The notes: a model not told the origin generated them from the letters alone. A stretch of DNA of 64,000 nucleotides from Actinoplanes octamycinicus (GCF_014205225.1 NZ_JACHNB010000001.1:8289501-8353500); one strand, 5' to 3'. Positions 1 to 9,666 are shown, counted from the first letter of the stretch. Made by a program: numbers and translations.

Positions 1-310
1 CCCGGCCGGTGGTGAACGCGTGCGCGCCGAGCGCGCGGCTGAGCCGGTCGGCGGCACCGCCGGTGTGCACCCGGACCGCGCCGAAGTCAGCGCCGAACGC
101 CGCCTCCATCGGTGCCCGGACCGCGTCGTCGAGCGCCGCGCCGGTGCCCCGCGCCCGGTCCAGCTCGTCCGGGTCCAGCAGCCGCTGCACGGACTGGTTG
201 CCGATCTGGCGCTGCAGCCGCAGCAGCGGGTGGACGGCCGGGCGCACCCGGGACGGCACCGGCAGCGCGCCGGCCGGGGTGGTCGCCGGTCGGCGGATCC
301 GGCCGGTCAC
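1..310 (-). CDS. DUF4157 (eCIS core domain) protein, 3' end outside window
   Basis: The first 103 codons of a protein running off the left edge. The GTG start at 310 overlaps the TGA of the AAA+ gene (GTGA), so the two are translationally coupled. About residues 32-45 carry LQRQIGNQSVQRLL, followed by MEAAFGADFGAVRVHTG and LSRALGAHAFTTG. These match the conserved core of DUF4157, the metalloprotease-like domain found in extracellular contractile injection system (eCIS) loci. The HExxH region would lie beyond the edge and cannot be checked. Together with the AAA+ ATPase this marks the end of an eCIS locus; family membership is strong, the role (processing or carrying cargo) is inference. Confidence 0.88.
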   Translation of the reverse strand, partial: MTGRIRRPATTPAGALPVPSRVRPAVHPLLRLQRQIGNQSVQRLLDPDELDRARGTGAALDDAVRAPMEAAFGADFGAVRVHTGGAADRLSRALGAHAFTTGR

Positions 311-2424
311 GACGGCACCTCGGCCGGGGTGACCCGGCCCAGCTTCCGGTACTCCGCGCCGACGGCGTCCAGCAGGTGCTCCATGGTGATCGGGGTGCCC
401 GCCTCGGCAGCACGGAAGGCAGCGGCCACCGCCACGTCCCGGATGCTGCCGCCGGACAGGTCGAACCGGCCGGCCAGCATGTCCAGGTCCACGTCGGCGG
501 CAACCGGTGCGGTGGCCGGCCAGACCCGCTGCCAGATCCGCCGGCGGTCCGCCTCGCCGGGCATCGGGAAGTCGACGGCGAACCGCATCCGGCGGACGAA
601 CGCGGCATCCATGTTCTTGCGCAGGTTGGTGGCGAGCACCACCACGCCCTGGTGCTCCTCGAGGCGCTGCAGCAGGAAGCTGACCTCGATGTTCGCGTAC
701 CTGTCGTGCGCGTCGTGCACCTCGCTGCGCTGCCCGAAGAGCGCGTCCGCCTCGTCGCAGAACAGGATCGCGTCGCCGCTCTCCGCCTCGGCGAACACCT
801 GCGCCAGGTGCTTCTCGGTCTCCCCGATGTACTTGCTGACCACGGCCGACAGGTCGAGCCGGTACAGATCGAGCCCGAGCCCGGCGGCGAGCACCTCGGC
901 AGCCATCGTCTTGCCGGTCCCGCTCGGCCCGGCGAACAGCACCGTCACCCCGGACCCGAGCGCCAGCCGCTCCCCGAACCCCCACTCGTCGTGCACCAGG
1001 CCGCGATGCCTGATCACCGCCCCGATCTCGGCCAGCTGCCGTCTCTGATCAGACGGCAGGATCAGATCATTTTCCGTACGGGTGGGCACGATCCTGCGCG
1101 CCAGCGTCGAGAGGGTGGGCCGGGCGTGCCACCGGCACCCGGCGAGCAGGTCCGCGGTGGTCGGGTGCGCCGTACCGCCCCGGGCGGCCCGGGCCAGGTT
1201 GCGGGCGGTGGCGGCGGCGTCCGCGATCTGCGCGCCGCTGAGCCGGAACGTGCCGGCCAGCCGCTCGACGTCGACCGTGCCGGCGCTGCCGTTCAACGTC
1301 CGGGTCCAGACCGCGGCCCGGTCCGCGTGGCCCGGCCGGCGCACCTCGATCCGGCTGAACGGCAAGTCCCGGAACTCGCCGGACGGCTCCCAGGGATGCT
1401 CGCCGGCCAGGATCACCCGGGCGTGGCCGGCCGCGATCCGCTCCAGCAGCAGCCCGGGCGGCCCATCGGCACCGGTCCAGTACAGGGTGGCCCGCTGCAG
1501 GACGGCCTCCCGCAGCGCCCGCCGGACCAGGTCGTCGAGGTCCGCCCGGGGCACCCGCTCGCCGTCGACCACCAGCAGGCGGCCGGCGAGCGCGGCGGCG
1601 GCGGTCCGCTTGCCGGCGCCGGCCGGCCCGTGGAGGTAATACAGCCTCCGCTCCTCGCCGGCCACGGCGGTCAGCCGGTGGGCCAGCTCGGCCGGGACCA
1701 GCTCGGCCGGTGCCATCGCCGGATCCGCCAGCCGGGCGTACGGTGCCAGCGCCTGGTCGAGGTCGTCGTCGCCGAGCAGGTGCGCCACGATCCGCTCGTC
1801 GAGCCTCAGATACTTGCCGAGCAGCGGCGGGTCCGGCTGGGCCGGGTCGTCGACCAGGTCGAGCAGGCGGTGCGCGCGCAGCGGCGCGGCCGGGGTGAAG
1901 CAGCGCCGGGCGGCCCACTTCTCCTCGGCGGTGTGGCACAGCAGGTTCAGCGCCAGGTCGACGCCGGGGCGGCGGCGGGTGACGTCGTCCTGCAAGTAGG
2001 CGAAGAGCCGTTCATACCGCAGGTCCAGCTCGGCCGCGAGCGCAACGAGCAGGATGTCCACCTCCAGCCCGGACAGCCCGAGCGCGGCGGCCAGCCGGGG
2101 CAGCCGCAGCGGCACACCGCGCCGGTCACTCCCGGCCACCGCCCGCGCGATGTCCGCCGCCGGCGCCATGTCCGCCGGCGGTGCGCCACCCGTGCTTCGC
2201 ACCGCCGGACGATCCGCCGGACGCTGGAATCCGGGGCCGAGCGGGTGCCGGCCGGCGAGCATCGCGTCCACCTCGGCGTCGGTGATGTAGAGGCCGGGAA
2301 ATTCCGGCACCGGCTCGGACCGTTCTGCCCGGAACCGCCGGACGGCCTGCCTGAGCAGAAGATCGACGCGCGCCAGCTCCGCACGCAGATGCGCGCGGGT
2401 GTCCGGATAATAGCGGCTTTCCAC
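307..2424 (-). CDS. Two-module AAA+ ATPase of eCIS type
   Basis: A protein of 705 aa from a GTG at 2424, chosen because GGAGG lies just upstream; a longer in-frame start at 2511 has no such site. An N-terminal helical region is followed by a first, degenerate AAA module (Walker A GPAGAGKRT, Lys about 272) and a second canonical module (GPSGTGKT, Lys about 505; Walker B ILFCDEADALFG; sensor ATNLRKNMD; Arg-finger region FVRRMRF). This layout is typical of the ATPase encoded in eCIS (Afp/PVC-like) clusters, thought to act in particle assembly or remodelling. It is coupled to the downstream DUF4157 gene. No sheath, tube or baseplate genes are visible; they should lie to the left. Confidence 0.9.
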   Translation of the reverse strand: MESRYYPDTRAHLRAELARVDLLLRQAVRRFRAERSEPVPEFPGLYITDAEVDAMLAGRHPLGPGFQRPADRPAVRSTGGAPPADMAPAADIARAVAGSDRRGVPLRLPRLAAALGLSGLEVDILLVALAAELDLRYERLFAYLQDDVTRRRPGVDLALNLLCHTAEEKWAARRCFTPAAPLRAHRLLDLVDDPAQPDPPLLGKYLRLDERIVAHLLGDDDLDQALAPYARLADPAMAPAELVPAELAHRLTAVAGEERRLYYLHGPAGAGKRTAAAALAGRLLVVDGERVPRADLDDLVRRALREAVLQRATLYWTGADGPPGLLLERIAAGHARVILAGEHPWEPSGEFRDLPFSRIEVRRPGHADRAAVWTRTLNGSAGTVDVERLAGTFRLSGAQIADAAATARNLARAARGGTAHPTTADLLAGCRWHARPTLSTLARRIVPTRTENDLILPSDQRRQLAEIGAVIRHRGLVHDEWGFGERLALGSGVTVLFAGPSGTGKTMAAEVLAAGLGLDLYRLDLSAVVSKYIGETEKHLAQVFAEAESGDAILFCDEADALFGQRSEVHDAHDRYANIEVSFLLQRLEEHQGVVVLATNLRKNMDAAFVRRMRFAVDFPMPGEADRRRIWQRVWPATAPVAADVDLDMLAGRFDLSGGSIRDVAVAAAFRAAEAGTPITMEHLLDAVGAEYRKLGRVTPAEVPS

Positions 2425-2603
2425 GCGACCTCCGTCCGGAATCCGACAGTTGTCCGTGACCTCGAAAACAATTACGGCAGACCAATTCGCATGCCCCCGA
2501 GCTGGCGGCATGCCAAATCGTTATCGGAAGACAATTGATCTTTCAGCGGAAATACTGACAGCTTACGACTGCTCAACCGCGTACGTCCACTGCGGAATGG
2601 CGA

Positions 2604-4076
2604 TCATTTACCGATAGTGAAGTCCGCTCGGTAAGGATTAGGCCGTTCGTCGCGGCGCCGGCGAACGACAGGCTCGTCGAAGTAGATCGCATAATGCCAA
2701 TAGTCGGCAAAACAAGATCCGTCCCGCACGGTCAACTCGATCCAGCAGACGACTCGCGCCCGGCCGGCCCGGATCGCCGCCCACCCGTCCTCGCCGAGCA
2801 CTTCGTCGAGCTGGTCCCGGCACGCATCGATGAACGTGTCCACCTCACGGACGCGCAGCAGATAGCCCGCACCGATCAGCACACCACCGAACCGCAGCAT
2901 CCGCCGGGCCGCCGCGGCGATCCGCGAGCCGGCGAACTCGTTGATCTCCCAGGGCACCCGCCGCCGGACGACCGGGCCGCTCGGATCCGCGAAGCGGGCC
3001 GGGGTGGCGGCGTACTCGGCCACCTGGGTGTCGATCGCCCGTCGTTCCCCGGCCAGCTCGCCGAAGAACCGCTCCAGGTGCTCGTCGCCGTTCAGGCCCA
3101 TCTCGCGCCAGTGCGCCCGGGTCTGATAGGCGAAGATCTCCGGCTGGTTGTCGAAGTCGCCGGAGCCGAACGTCGCGAACCCGGCCCGATCCCGGGCCCG
3201 TTCCCACTCGGCCTGGTCGGTGTCCGGCCTCGCCTGCTCCTCGGTGCTCGCGTGCTCCAGCACCCAGTCATGGATCATGCGGGTGGCGAGCGCGTGATCG
3301 TCCGCCGAGGGGCGCGGCGGCATCAGGTCCTGCTGGTGCAGCAGCCACCACTGGATCCGGTCGACCTCGTCCTGGGTGGTTGCCGACGCCAGACGCTCAC
3401 GCAGGTCAGCGGCTGTCCGTCGAACGGCGGCCCGGGCCTCGTCGGCGGCCCGGCCGAGCGCGCCGAGGCGCTCCTGTGTCTGCTCGCTCAGCAGCTGCCG
3501 CGCGGCCAGCCGCGCCTCCGCCACGTCGGTCTTGCGGGTCACCGCCTCGAAGATGGCGCTGATGGCGCTCTCGATGAACAACCCGATCAAGAAGGCCACC
3601 GCCGCGCCCTCCGGCCCGAGCGCGGCCCCGGCCGCCCCGGAGACCAAGGCGAGCGACACCTTCTCGATCGACTTCCCGCCGACGCCGGTGGCGAGGTTGC
3701 CGAGAAAGTTGTTGAGCACGGCGGCGGCCTGCGAATCGGACCAGCTCAACCGCGGATCGTTGCTGGTGAAGTTGAGGTACTCGACAGCGTTGGAGGTCAG
3801 CCAGGCCTGGTTGGCGATGATCAGGTCCTCGGTCACCTCCTGCCAGGCCGCCAGCGCGTCCGCGGCGCGACGTCGATCGACGCCGCGTGGTCCGGCCGCC
3901 TCCGTGGGCTCCCGCCGGGCGCCCTCGGTGGCCAGGCGCAGCGCCGCGGTGTTGCCCACGCTGCGCTGCAGCCGCAGCACCGCCGCCCGCGGCCCGGACG
4001 CCGCCGGCCCCGCGGCTGGCCGGGCCCGCGGCGTGACCGGCAGCCGATCAGCACTCGCCCCTCGCCGTGACCGCAC
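2604..4076 (-). CDS. eCIS-associated hypothetical protein with LQR-GN motif (possible cargo)
   Basis: A protein of 490 aa; GTG start with GGAGG 7 nt upstream. The Pro/Ala-rich N-terminus contains LQRSVGNTAALRLA, the same short motif found at the N-terminus of the neighbouring DUF4157 protein. The middle has a Gly/Ala-rich hydrophobic stretch (about residues 145-175, GAAGAALGPEGAAVAFLIGL) that could insert in a membrane, then helical charged segments. The C-terminal 120 residues match no family I recognise. Position beside the AAA+ and DUF4157 genes and the shared motif suggest an eCIS-linked protein, possibly a loaded effector. That function is inference. Confidence 0.72.
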   Translation of the reverse strand: MRSRRGASADRLPVTPRARPAAGPAASGPRAAVLRLQRSVGNTAALRLATEGARREPTEAAGPRGVDRRRAADALAAWQEVTEDLIIANQAWLTSNAVEYLNFTSNDPRLSWSDSQAAAVLNNFLGNLATGVGGKSIEKVSLALVSGAAGAALGPEGAAVAFLIGLFIESAISAIFEAVTRKTDVAEARLAARQLLSEQTQERLGALGRAADEARAAVRRTAADLRERLASATTQDEVDRIQWWLLHQQDLMPPRPSADDHALATRMIHDWVLEHASTEEQARPDTDQAEWERARDRAGFATFGSGDFDNQPEIFAYQTRAHWREMGLNGDEHLERFFGELAGERRAIDTQVAEYAATPARFADPSGPVVRRRVPWEINEFAGSRIAAAARRMLRFGGVLIGAGYLLRVREVDTFIDACRDQLDEVLGEDGWAAIRAGRARVVCWIELTVRDGSCFADYWHYAIYFDEPVVRRRRDERPNPYRADFTIGK

Positions 4077-4217
4077 CGTCCACCTCCGAACGACTCGCCC
4101 GGATGCTAGGAGCTACCCGCCCGCCGGTGGAACGCCCTTGCTGCCAGCCGCGAAAACCGCCACCCCGTCGTGCTGCTGACGCCGCCGGCGCGCGGCATCT
4201 CATTCGCCTGTTCGCTG

Positions 4218-4451
4218 TCAGAAGCCGAGTCCGTTGAGGATGCGCTGAACGGCTTCGGTCACGCCGGAGCCGGCCTTCTCCGATCCGGCGCCGGCGGCGA
4301 TGCTCTCGCCGGCGATCAGACCCATCAGTTCGTCGACCTTGGCGACGACATCCCGCCGATCGGCGTCTGCCGCGACGTCTCGCAGTTGCAGGGCGAGCCT
4401 GAGCAGGGCGGCGGTCTGCCGGGCTGCCTCACCTGATCGCTGATGGTCCAT
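4218..4451 (-). CDS. Small hypothetical protein, 77 aa
   Basis: A reading frame beginning MDHQRSGEAARQTAALLRLA and ending RILNGLGF, 48 nt downstream of the GGDEF-EAL stop and on the same strand. It is predicted largely alpha-helical, soluble and acidic, with Gly/Ala linkers. No strong ribosome binding site is visible. The same frame is open much further upstream, but that part is antisense-free shadow of the GGDEF-EAL gene, so ATG 4451 was chosen. No family is recognised. Confidence 0.5.
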   Translation of the reverse strand: MDHQRSGEAARQTAALLRLALQLRDVAADADRRDVVAKVDELMGLIAGESIAAGAGSEKAGSGVTEAVQRILNGLGF

Positions 4452-4498
4452 GTCGCCACGGTACTGACCCGGCTGCTCCCAGCACCCCCGCGGCCGGG

Positions 4499-6733
4499 TC
4501 AGGCCGCCGCCGCGGGCCGGTGCGCGGCGGGCTCCGCGGCCGGCTTGCCGAAGTGGTAGCCCTGCGCCAGCCGGTAACCCAGGCGGTGCAGTTCCGCGGC
4601 CTGCTCGGCGGTCTCGACGCCTTCGGCCACGGCGCTGAGCCCGAGGCCGTCGCTGACCCGGATGAGCGCCTCGGCGATCACCGCGTGCCGGCCCGCCATG
4701 GTCACGTTGTCGACGAACGATTTGTCGACCTTGAGGATGTCCACCGGGACGGTCTGCAGCAGGCCCAGCGACGAATGCCCGGTGCCGAAGTCGTCGAGGG
4801 CGATCCCGACGCCCAGCGCGTGCAGGTCCTCGATGGCCCGGACCGCGACGCCGCCGCTGAACACGGCGGTCTCGGTGACCTCGACGACCAGGCACCCGGC
4901 GGGCATCCCCGTGCCGGCCAGCACGGCTGCCACCATCGCGGCGAACCCGGGCTCGGCGAGCTGCCGGGCGGAGACGTTCACGCTGATCCGCTCCGGGGCG
5001 GTGGCCGGGTGCTCGGCGTGCCACCGGGTGAAGTCGGCGCAGGCGGTCCGCATGATCCATTCACCCAGTTCGACGATCAGGCCGTTCTCCTCGGTGACCG
5101 GGACGAATGCGGCGGGACTGACGAAGCCGCGGTGCGGGTGCTGCCAGCGGATCAGCGCCTCCACGTAGCGCAGCTCGCCGGAGGGCAGCGACACGATCGG
5201 CTGGTAGACCAGGCGGAACTGGCCGAGATCCAGGGCGGCGCGCAGTTCGGCGCCGAGGCGGGCCTTCTCGTCGGCGTGTTCGTCGAGTAAGGCCGCGTAC
5301 CGCCGCCACCGGCCGCCGCTGGACTTCGCCGCGTACATCGCGACATCGGCCCGGCGCAGAATCTCCATCGCGTCGCCGGCCCCGGCACCGTCGGCGACCC
5401 CGACGCTCGCGTCCACCAGCAGCTTCTGGCCGGCCACCTCGAACGGCTCGCGCAGCGCGGCGCAGATCCGGGCGGCGCCGGCGTCGGCCTGCGCGTCCGT
5501 CGCGTCGGCGAGCAGCACAGCGAACTCGTCACCGCCCATCCGCGCCACCAGGTCGACGCCGCCCAGCCCGTGGCGCAGGCGGTCGGCGACGGCGGCCAGC
5601 AACGCGTCACCGACCGCGTGCCCGAGCCGGTCGTTGATCTCCTTGAAGCGGTTGAGGTCCAGCAGGCAGACCTGCGGCGAGCCGGCCGTCAGGGCCTCGC
5701 CGAGGCGGCGGCCGAACCGGCGGCGGTTGGCCAGCCCGGTGAGGTCGTCGTGCATGGCCATCCGCTCGAGCTGCGCCGACTGGGTCTGGATCTGCCGGAC
5801 GAAGCCACCCATCCGGGCGGTCACGAGCAGCAGGACCAGGACGGCGCCGAGCCCGATGGCCGCCCATTTGATCTCGTGGTGCCGCACACCCTGGATCATC
5901 AGCACGGCGGGCACCAGCAGGGCGCAGCCGATCAGCAGCGTGGAACGGCCCCAGCCGAACCGGACGGTGGTGGCCGGGCCCGCCGAGATGCCGGCATCAC
6001 CCATGGAGGGATGCAGCGCGGCACCGGCCCAGCAGACGTAGCTGCCCAGGAACGCGGCGGTGATGGCCGAGGCCGGATAGCCGCTCAGCGCCGGCGCGAG
6101 ACTCCAGGCGAGGTCACCGGCGAAGTTCAGCGCCGAGCCGGCGGCGAGCAGGGCCACACTGGTGGTGCGGGCCCCGGTGCGGGTGAGCAGCCGGGTCGCC
6201 ACCGCACACATGATCACGTCGCAGCCGGGGTAGACGACGGTGAGGATCCGCTCGGACAGCGGCGTGCCGTGTCCGCCCAGCGCCGGGTCGATCAGGAACA
6301 CCCAGTAGACCAGCGCGACGCCGGTGGCCATCACCGCGGCGTCGATCATGCCGGGCAGGTCCCGCCGGGCCGGCACGCCGGCGGCGAGCAGAAGGCCGGA
6401 CCAGAGCAAGGGGTACGCGACGAGGTAGAGCGCGTCGTTCCAGTACGGGAACGGGTGCTCGCCGAGCAGCAGGCCACCGACCTCGAAGGCCACGTCACCG
6501 GCCACGAAGGCGATGACGCCGGCGGCGAACACGTACCAGGCGTACGGGCGGGCCGGCCGGTACCGGCGCACCGCGGCGAGGATCGCCACGAACGCGGCCA
6601 GCCCGATCAGGTTGTACAGCACGGGCGCGAGCACGCCCCCGGCCGGAAGCAGCGGGTAGCCGAGGCAGATCAACGTTCCCGCCGTCATCCACGTCCAGGT
6701 CAGACGGGTCCGGCGGTCGGTGGACGTCCGCAT
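4499..6733 (-). CDS. Membrane GGDEF-EAL c-di-GMP enzyme
   Basis: A protein of about 744 aa. The N-terminal 290 residues form 8-10 hydrophobic helices (an integral-membrane sensor like those of the other two GGDEF proteins here). A GGDEF domain with intact MGGDEF (Asp about 402) follows, then an EAL domain with EALIRW (Glu about 525), NVSARQL, VEVTETA, LDDFGTGHSSL, KVDKSF and AEGVET. Both domains keep key motifs, so synthesis and hydrolysis of c-di-GMP are both possible. No RxxD inhibitory site precedes GGDEF. The start at 6733 follows the upstream stop as TGACATG (coupling); an ATG at 6754 is an alternative. Confidence 0.9.
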   Translation of the reverse strand: MRTSTDRRTRLTWTWMTAGTLICLGYPLLPAGGVLAPVLYNLIGLAAFVAILAAVRRYRPARPYAWYVFAAGVIAFVAGDVAFEVGGLLLGEHPFPYWNDALYLVAYPLLWSGLLLAAGVPARRDLPGMIDAAVMATGVALVYWVFLIDPALGGHGTPLSERILTVVYPGCDVIMCAVATRLLTRTGARTTSVALLAAGSALNFAGDLAWSLAPALSGYPASAITAAFLGSYVCWAGAALHPSMGDAGISAGPATTVRFGWGRSTLLIGCALLVPAVLMIQGVRHHEIKWAAIGLGAVLVLLLVTARMGGFVRQIQTQSAQLERMAMHDDLTGLANRRRFGRRLGEALTAGSPQVCLLDLNRFKEINDRLGHAVGDALLAAVADRLRHGLGGVDLVARMGGDEFAVLLADATDAQADAGAARICAALREPFEVAGQKLLVDASVGVADGAGAGDAMEILRRADVAMYAAKSSGGRWRRYAALLDEHADEKARLGAELRAALDLGQFRLVYQPIVSLPSGELRYVEALIRWQHPHRGFVSPAAFVPVTEENGLIVELGEWIMRTACADFTRWHAEHPATAPERISVNVSARQLAEPGFAAMVAAVLAGTGMPAGCLVVEVTETAVFSGGVAVRAIEDLHALGVGIALDDFGTGHSSLGLLQTVPVDILKVDKSFVDNVTMAGRHAVIAEALIRVSDGLGLSAVAEGVETAEQAAELHRLGYRLAQGYHFGKPAAEPAAHRPAAAA

Positions 6734-6734
6734 G

Positions 6735-8201
6735 TCAGGCAGCGGCCCGGACATCGTCGCTCACCACCCGGTCACGGCCGGCGTCCTTGGCCCGGTACAG
6801 CGCCTGGTCGGCACGGCCGAGCAGGTCGTCGCCGCTCTCCACGCCGTCCCAGGTCGCGACGCCGGCCGAGAAGGTGCAGCCCATCGGCGTGAGCGGGCGC
6901 AGCCGGTCGAGCAGGACGAGGGCCTCGGCCGCGGTGGTGCCGGGCAGCAGCGCCACGAATTCCTCGCCGCCGTAGCGGGCCAGCACGTCCGCCGGGCGCA
7001 GGCTCGCCAACCAGGCCGCCGACGCCTCGGTGAGCAGCCGGTCGCCGGTCTGGTGGCCGTACGTGTCGTTGAAGACCTTGAAGTGGTCGAGGTCGAGCAC
7101 GGCCAGGGTGAGCGGGGCGCGGTGGCGGGCGGCGTGCTGCAGCGCCGAGGGCAGCGCGGCGTTCCAGGCCCGGCGGTTGGGCAGGTTGGTCAGCGGGTCC
7201 AGCCGGGCCGCCTCGCGCAGCAGGTCGGCGTGGTCGGCCAGCACGGCGGCCTGCGCCTGGACCTGCCGGACCAGCATCGTCATCCGCGCGATGACCAGCA
7301 GGAACATGACCACCGAACCGGCCACGATCGCGTACGCGTCGAGAACCCGCCCGGCACCGCTGTACGCCTGCCAGGCGAGCAGCGCCGGCGCGATCAGCGT
7401 GGCCGCGGTGAGCAGCACCAGGCGGTGCAGGGTCATCGGCCGGACCCGCTGCGGGCCGGCCGGCCGGCCGATCTCCACCATGCCCGGGTGCAACGCTCCG
7501 GCGCCGAAGGCGATGTAGCCGGTCAGGTACGTGCAGTCGATCAGCCGGCCGCCGAGCGTGCCCGGATCGTAGGAGGTCTGGCTGGCGAACGCCCAGAAGT
7601 AGTCGCCGACGAGGAAGACCACCATGTTCGCCGCGACCAGGAAGAACGCGACGTTGCGGGACCCGTCCGCGGTCAGCAGCCAGGCGACCATGGCGACCAG
7701 CAGCAGATCGAGAGCCGGGTACGAGATCGCCATCAGCTGGCCGCCGAGGCCGAGCGACGCCTCCTCGGCCACCGGCTTCATCAGGAACACCCAGCTCAGC
7801 AACGCGAACGCACTCGTGATGATCATCGAGTCGACGAGCGTGGACCAGTCCCGCCCGGCGCCTCGGCGGCGCAGCAGGATCAGCACCCCGGCCACCTGGA
7901 GCACGTAGCCGAGCAGGTACGGGACGTCGTACGGGTGAAAGAACTGGTCGCCGTCCGGGGCGAAGAAGTAGGTGATGTCGCCCACGACGTTGGCCAGCTG
8001 CCCGGCCATGAGCAGCCACCAGGCGGCCGCTCCCTCGGGACGGTTGCGCCGGATGCCGACCACGATGGCCACGGCACCGGCCACCGCCACGCCGTCCCAC
8101 GCCAGCACCCCGTACACGTTGTCCGGAAGCCACAGGTACAGCGCGACGAAGAGCATGCCGCCGATCAGGAAACCCACCCAGGCGGGAGGACGCTTCAGCA
8201 T
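6735..8201 (-). CDS. Membrane-bound diguanylate cyclase (GGEEF)
   Basis: A protein of 488 aa. ATG 8201 was chosen because GGGAGGAAG lies 7-8 nt upstream; an in-frame ATG at 8219 precedes that site. About eight to ten transmembrane helices (residues 1-300) are followed by a GGDEF domain: DPLTNLPNRRAWN, LDLDHFKVFNDTYGHQ, then RPAD-VLARY-GGEEF, an intact active site with the RxxD inhibitory site at the right spacing. It should make c-di-GMP in the cytoplasm in response to a membrane signal. It is the upstream partner of the GGDEF-EAL gene, with which it is coupled. Confidence 0.9.
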   Translation of the reverse strand: MLKRPPAWVGFLIGGMLFVALYLWLPDNVYGVLAWDGVAVAGAVAIVVGIRRNRPEGAAAWWLLMAGQLANVVGDITYFFAPDGDQFFHPYDVPYLLGYVLQVAGVLILLRRRGAGRDWSTLVDSMIITSAFALLSWVFLMKPVAEEASLGLGGQLMAISYPALDLLLVAMVAWLLTADGSRNVAFFLVAANMVVFLVGDYFWAFASQTSYDPGTLGGRLIDCTYLTGYIAFGAGALHPGMVEIGRPAGPQRVRPMTLHRLVLLTAATLIAPALLAWQAYSGAGRVLDAYAIVAGSVVMFLLVIARMTMLVRQVQAQAAVLADHADLLREAARLDPLTNLPNRRAWNAALPSALQHAARHRAPLTLAVLDLDHFKVFNDTYGHQTGDRLLTEASAAWLASLRPADVLARYGGEEFVALLPGTTAAEALVLLDRLRPLTPMGCTFSAGVATWDGVESGDDLLGRADQALYRAKDAGRDRVVSDDVRAAA

Positions 8202-8453
8202 CGTGCCGCTTCCTCCCATTCGAGTGTCTGACGCTTTCCCGTGTCAGTCGGCGCGGCGGAGACGGACCTGAGCCAATCGCCGCCCAGCGCCGCCCCCGTG
8301 TGGGCACCGTCTCCCACGCGCCGGACGGTCGTTCGGGCGCGAATCGCGGGCCGGCGGCGGTCAACCTCGCGCGGTTCCTCCGGTGAGATCCGCCGGATCG
8401 CGGGTATGCGGCGCCTGACCTGCGGGAACGGCGACCATCTGGAGGGCACTGCC

Positions 8454-9578
8454 ATGAATCTCGACTTCGTCCGGCCGCTCGTCGAGCACCCCGGCTCGTG
8501 GGTGTCCGCCTACCTCGACGCCACCCGCGCCGGGGAGAACGCCGACCACGAGGTCGGCCTGCGCTGGCGCGCGCTCCGCGAACAACTCCGCGAGGACGGC
8601 GCGGACAGCGCCACCCTGGAGGCCGTGGAGGCCGCCGTCCAGGACCACCCCTACCAGCCGGGACAGTACGGCCTCGCGGTGTTCGCCCGGGACGGCGAGG
8701 TGGCCATGGTCCAGACGCTGCCCGCCGCGCCGCCCGCGGACCAGGCGTACACCGGCCCGCTGCCGCACCTCATGCCGTGGATCGCCCAGCGCGGCGAGGA
8801 GATCCCGTACGTCCGGGTGCTGACCGACCGCACCGGCGCCGACCTGGACGCGCTCTCCGTCGGCGGCGTCGCGCGGCACCACGAGGTGACCGGCAGCGCC
8901 ACCTTCCCGCTGCGCAAGGTGCAGGTCGGCGGCTGGTCGCACCGGCACTACCAGCAGGCGGTCGAGGAGTCCTGGAAACGCAACGCCGGGGATGTCGCCA
9001 CCGCGGCCGCCGACCTGGCCGAGAGCGTCGGCGCCGAGGTGATCGTCGTCGGCGGCGACGTCCGGGCCGTGCAGACGTTCGCCGGCCGGTTGCCGAAGCG
9101 CTGGCAGGACCGGGTGGTGCGGACCGACGCCGGCTCCCGGGCGGCCGGCGCCGACGAGACGCCACTCGACGACGTGACCGTCCAGGCCATCGCCGAGGTG
9201 GCCGACCGGCGCGTCCACGAGGCCGTCGAGCGGTACCGCGAGCAGCGGGGCAACGGCAGCGCCGGCACCGGGCTGGCCGACGTGGTGACCCGCCTGCAAC
9301 GCGGCCAGGTGGAGACCGTGCTGCTGGTCGACGACCCGTCGTCCACCGACATGCTGTGGATCGCGCCGGACGAGCCGTCCCTGGTCGCGGTCGACGACCA
9401 CGCGCTGCGCGAGGCCGGCGTACCGGATCCGCAGCAGGTCCGGGCCGACGCCGCCCTGCTGCGCGCCATCGCCGGCACCGGCGCCGACCTGGTCCTGGTC
9501 GGACCGGACGAGGCGCCGCTGGAGCACGGCATCGGCGCGGTGCTGCGCTACGCGGACGGCGACACCGCGGCCCGCTGA
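8454..9578 (+). CDS. baeRF/Vms1-like release-factor-fold protein (Rv2629-type)
   Basis: A protein of 374 aa from ATG 8454 with GGAGGG upstream. The N-terminus (MNLDFVRPLVEHPGSWVSAY) and the block VRVLTDRTGADLDAL resemble the bacterial archaeo-eukaryotic release factor (baeRF) family that includes mycobacterial Rv2629. The middle KVQVGGWSHRHYQQAVEESW and EVIVVGGDVRAVQTFAGRLP fit the eRF1 domain-2-like fold, and the C-terminus a domain-3-like fold. A role in ribosome rescue or stress is inferred from the family only. It is monocistronic, divergent from the GGDEF gene, and ends in a strong hairpin. Confidence 0.78.
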   Translation: MNLDFVRPLVEHPGSWVSAYLDATRAGENADHEVGLRWRALREQLREDGADSATLEAVEAAVQDHPYQPGQYGLAVFARDGEVAMVQTLPAAPPADQAYTGPLPHLMPWIAQRGEEIPYVRVLTDRTGADLDALSVGGVARHHEVTGSATFPLRKVQVGGWSHRHYQQAVEESWKRNAGDVATAAADLAESVGAEVIVVGGDVRAVQTFAGRLPKRWQDRVVRTDAGSRAAGADETPLDDVTVQAIAEVADRRVHEAVERYREQRGNGSAGTGLADVVTRLQRGQVETVLLVDDPSSTDMLWIAPDEPSLVAVDDHALREAGVPDPQQVRADAALLRAIAGTGADLVLVGPDEAPLEHGIGAVLRYADGDTAAR

Positions 9579-9583
9579 GGATC

Positions 9584-9613
9584 CGCCGCCACCGGCGCGC
9601 GCCGGTGGCGGCG
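9584..9613. terminator. Bidirectional terminator hairpin
   Basis: A perfect 13-bp inverted repeat (CGCCGCCACCGGC, with its complement at 9601-9613) around a 4-nt loop. It lies between the convergent baeRF-like and ROK genes. Confidence 0.75.
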
Positions 9614-9666
9614 ATCGGCCCGGGCGCGGCGAGCAGCCCGTCGAGCGCCCGGTCACACCGCCGGGA

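Noticed and set aside
112..2538. Open plus-strand frame of 808 codons
   Set aside because: Antisense of the AAA+ ATPase, which has clear Walker motifs.
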